From NCBI RefSeq assembly GCF_000006565.2, contig NC_031477.1, positions 3,628,043 to 3,692,042 on the forward strand: a stretch of DNA of 64,000 nucleotides, read 5' to 3'. The stretch comes from Toxoplasma gondii ME49. Lineage: Eukaryota; Apicomplexa; Conoidasida; Eucoccidiorida; Sarcocystidae. Below, in pieces: positions 61,358-64,000 of the stretch (positions are counted from its first letter, which is position 1; the number at the start of each line of letters is the position of its first letter). The position numbers and the translations under genes were made by a program. The notes beneath the pieces were generated by a model that made no database searches, was not told where the DNA came from, and was given only the letters and a program-made list of their open reading frames with translations.

Positions 61358-63290
61358 GATGACGACATACGTATTGATACAAAAACATCTCTATGTCTAT
61401 ATATATATATATGTGTGTGTATGTATGTATGTATGTATGTATGTATGTATGTATGTATGTATGTATGTATGTATGTATGTATGTATGTATGTATGTATGT
61501 ATGTATATAGGTTGACGTAGGGGAGTTGTTAAGATGCGGATGGAGCTTTGAAAGACTGTGTTTGTAGACGTTATTTCGTGTGTTTGTGTCTCGAATCTCT
61601 CCACTGGAAGAAGGAACTGAGAGCTTTCGGGGGTCGTTTTTTGGATTTCACGTGAGACCAGGAACAGAAGCGGAGAGTCTGCGTGTCGGGTGTATGTGCG
61701 GTGTCCAAGAGGTGATCCGGAAGCGGCGAAGCTGCCGCTAGCGGTGGCAGTTTGCATGCTTTGCAGAAAAGGCACTGGAAACGTCGCCTTTGTTTGCGTG
61801 AGGAAGAGAGCGACGGTCGTCTCTTTACCTTTCGGGGGAAAGGCCAGTTTAACTCTAAACCGAAGGACTTTCTCGTTCAGCGAAGGTCGATGTCTTTTTC
61901 CGGGAAGGATTCCACTTTTTTCCTCGCACTCGGTGTCTTGCGTGCGTCGACGCAGGATTTTGACCCCGTTGCATGCGGACCCATCCGAGCGATGCCGAAA
62001 GGATTCTCTTGCTGGGACAAGATTCAAGTCGACATCCGTAGGTGTTTTGAGGAAACGGACAACAGGGCCGTGGAGGACAGAGACAAAAGTCGACAAGTGG
62101 AGCGGCCGGCGGCGAGGAAAACGCAGATAAAAAAGCCGAGAGTGACAGGGGAGTTTCGGAGAAGAGAGCGAGAGACGCGCAACAACGCACCCACTGTAGC
62201 TCTAGCGGAAGACGAAAAACATGATGTAGACGAAAGAACAAGGACGTGTGAAGGTTTCTCCTCAAACAGACGGAGCAGTGGGGATGTTTTTCCTTGCGGT
62301 GTCTCTTGTTCGGTTGACTTGGTGGCACAAACTTGTGTCCGTTGAGTTGCGTTAAATTTCTCTGTCGGGCCTCAGTCTAGGAACTGGGTAGCTGCATGCG
62401 CGGAACAGGCAGTTCCTTGCGGCTGTTTCTTTTTTTGTCTCAGCAGTCCTGTGGAGATAGATGCCGCGTGAGTTAGAGCGAGGCGAGGCTTCGGGCAAAC
62501 AGACAGACGAAAATGACCAAGGGGACGACGGCGTCAATGGGGTGTTGCATGAAGAAAGTGGAAGTTTTTTGCCTGTTTGTTGCTCAGCTGGATGCACCGT
62601 GCAGCAACTCTGCGAGTTCCTGGAGGAGAAATTTGATGTCGAAGTCAACATCCTTTCTGTCGGAAACTTCTGTCTCTACAACAGCTTCCTCCCAGTCCAC
62701 AAACAACAACGCTTCAAAAGGTCCATTGTCGAGGTATGAAACACCTTCTTCTCTGTACGCATGTCTATATATATATATATATATTTATGCATGTGCGCAG
62801 CTGTGTATGCGGATGTAGACATCTATATATTTATGTGTGTATGTGTGCATGCAGTTGTGTAAATTCATGTACACATGTGTGTATCTATTCACTTTTTTAC
62901 TCATACGAATCCGTGTATATGTTCAAATACCGACGTGAGCACTTTGTAAGAGCAAGTGTTGACACAGATGAGAGGAAAGGAGAAACGCACTTAGAAGGAA
63001 AAAGAGCCGGGGATACATTTGTCCCAGTTGGCAGTGATGCTCTGAAGAGAAGGAACGGTCTGGGAAGCATAGTTTCTGTGTTTCCGAGAGGAGCCCGGCG
63101 TCGTCTCTGCCACGCGAATCACATGTTCTTTCTGACAGTTTCCAGCTGCCTCTTTTCGCTGTTTTCTCAGCTCATCGAGGAAGTAACAAAGACTTCCGGG
63201 CAAAAGTCCGTGGCGGTGGAGAGCAGCTGCAGCGCTAAGAGCGATGGCGTCGATGTGCTGCTTCCCACAATTTGTGTACTCAACAAATGA
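53291..63290 (+). CDS. UBA1: ubiquitin-activating enzyme E1
   Basis: Twelve exons in phase: 53291-53444, 54450-54655, 55206-56480, 57413-57520, 57854-57940, 58367-58580, 59112-59431, 60010-60238, 60777-61114, 61956-62037, 62477-62733, 63171-63290; about 1,129 residues. ATG 53291 lies in GCCATGGCG. Domain order is that of UBA1: inactive adenylation half ([25 protein letters not shown]), first catalytic-cysteine half domain, active adenylation half ([44 protein letters not shown]-type VNALDN). The cysteine domain has the thioester site Cys634 in [31 protein letters not shown] and [20 protein letters not shown] complete the adenylation core. The C-terminus is the ubiquitin-fold domain that binds E2s ([19 protein letters not shown]). 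The enzyme uses ATP to form ubiquitin adenylate, then a thioester, and passes ubiquitin to E2s in cytosol and nucleus. Only the acceptor at 62477 is uncertain; it is the one that keeps the phase. All catalytic motifs look intact. Confidence 0.96.
54791..54985. repeat. long (AT)n / TATG microsatellite in intron 2 of UBA1
   Basis: Nearly 200 bases of AT runs broken only by GTATATAT and TGTATA spacers, between the donor at 54656 and the acceptor at 55205. Confidence 0.95.
56884..56940. repeat. (AT)n microsatellites in intron 3 of UBA1
   Basis: Two AT runs separated by TTACTCTATAGATGC. Confidence 0.85.
59575..59935 (+). repeat. pyrimidine tract with TTGTTCTC units in intron 7 of UBA1
   Basis: About 360 bases almost free of purines, with recurring CTTGTTCTCTC and CTCTTCTTC units, between UBA1 exons 7 and 8. 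It is much longer than a polypyrimidine tract needs to be. Confidence 0.75.
61297..61354. repeat. (AT)n microsatellite in intron 9 of UBA1
   Basis: Two AT runs separated by one TACATA spacer, inside the 840-base intron between exons 9 and 10. Confidence 0.9.
61421..61506. repeat. (ATGT)n microsatellite in intron 9 of UBA1
   Basis: About 21 perfect uninterrupted ATGT tetranucleotide units, preceded by a short GT run. This is the longest perfect simple repeat in the window. Confidence 0.97.
62766..62786. repeat. (AT)n microsatellite in last intron of UBA1
   Basis: AT run of about 10 units shortly after the donor of UBA1 exon 11. Confidence 0.85.
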
Positions 63291-64000
63291 AGTGTTCCCT
63301 GTGAAGGCACTGACGCAAGCGGCTTCTGTGCTATAGTTGCTGCTGCGAGTTTCTCCCCCAGCGTGTCGGGAGCGCGTAACGGAGAAGTTCGCTACGCTTG
63401 TTTTGTCGGCGCGCATCCACCAGTGAAAACCCCAGGAGGTTTCGTGCCTCTCTTGCTTTCAAAGAACCAGTGATCAACGGACAGACATATGCCGCTATTT
63501 AGCCTTTCTCGGACTAAGGGGACCGAGTCGCCGTGTCAAATCCAGAAGTCCGAACTCGCATCTTTCACTCGGTTACAACAAACGCCGCAAACGACGTCAC
63601 ATAGCGAGCTCACATGTGCTGCCTTCCACTGTCACCCTCTGCTACTTTCGAGCGCATGCGGCGGAGGCGTTGCCCTTTCGGCACCAACAGAGCCGTTTCT
63701 CGTTCTGCCTCGCTGTGCACGATCAAGTGCACTTCACTCGAGATGTATGCTTACACATGTGTATATCGTGAGCAGAACTCGAGGAAGAAAAGCTGAACGG
63801 AGTCACAGTGCGTGTCGCGTAGGCAGGCACCTTGTTGCCCTAGCCAGCACATGTATCGAGACAGCACGGAAAAGGATTTAGCGCTCCCCGAAATTTGCCC
63901 GGCGTACCTTTGGTATTTCAGCCTGCAAACAGTCCATGCGACACGCAGAAGATTGTGGCGGCAAGACGGGGAGGGAAATCAGAAAAGAATACGGCAAATT
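63291..64000. other. 3' flank of UBA1, no supported gene
   Basis: Should include the UBA1 3' UTR and polyadenylation site. A plus-strand frame at 63489-63881 has no motif and no splice support, so it is not called. Confidence 0.6.

Noticed and set aside
61194..62096. 300-codon minus-strand frame with Thr-Tyr-Ile-His repeats
   Set aside because: It is the translation of the (ATGT)n and (AT)n microsatellites in UBA1 intron 9.
61752..62345. Reading straight through after UBA1 exon 10 as one larger exon
   Set aside because: A donor at 62037 and resumption of the E1 ubiquitin-fold sequence in the next exon fit the family better; the extra residues have no E1 similarity.
1..64000. tRNA, rRNA, CRISPR arrays, insertion sequences
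   Set aside because: No cloverleaf, rRNA core sequence, direct-repeat-spacer array or transposase-like frame was seen by eye on either strand.

Overview
The window looks like nuclear DNA of a tissue-cyst-forming coccidian (Toxoplasma gondii or a close relative such as Hammondia or Neospora; I cannot separate these by eye). The evidence is genes split into many short exons by GT-AG introns, about 50 to 55 percent G+C coding sequence, pyrimidine-rich upstream regions, many (AT)n/(ATGT)n microsatellites confined to introns and intergenic DNA, very long low-complexity insertions inside a kinase domain, and an AP2-domain protein. No operons, ribosome binding sites, tRNA, rRNA or CRISPR structures were seen. 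All gene models below were built by hand from splice signals, reading-phase continuity and family motifs; UTRs are not resolved.

Layout. 3.1-4.4 kb (minus): single-exon AP2-domain protein with a mitochondrial-type N-terminus. 7.4-9.7 kb (minus): single-exon SPT2-type histone chaperone. 12.2-16.8 kb (minus): eight-exon opine (octopine/nopaline) dehydrogenase family enzyme. 19.2-33.4 kb (minus): a 17-exon gene of about 2,022 codons with MORN-like, SAM and TKL-type kinase domains, in which every catalytic motif I can align is lost. 34.9-38.8 kb (plus): TCF25/RQC1-family protein, apparently with one GC-AG intron. 41.0-43.3 kb (plus): eight-exon PITH-domain protein (PITHD1 type). 45.7-50.1 kb (minus): six-exon hnRNP U-like protein (SPRY plus P-loop plus Gly/Tyr-rich repeats). 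53.3-63.3 kb (plus): twelve-exon ubiquitin-activating enzyme E1 (UBA1).

Relationships. The pseudokinase and TCF25 genes diverge from a roughly 1.4 kb shared upstream region, hnRNP U-like and UBA1 diverge from a roughly 3.2 kb region, and PITHD1 and hnRNP U-like converge. UBA1 and TCF25 (a ribosome quality control factor elsewhere) both act in ubiquitin-dependent proteostasis, and PITHD1 has been linked to the proteasome in animals; whether their proximity means anything is doubtful, since eukaryotic gene order is usually not functional.

The most unusual item is the MORN-SAM-TKL pseudokinase: its fold is cut by three insertions of about 300, 420 and 165 residues, yet the C-lobe scaffold residues are well preserved. 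Second is the AP2 protein that looks mitochondrial rather than nuclear. Third is an opine dehydrogenase homologue with an intact Rossmann motif.
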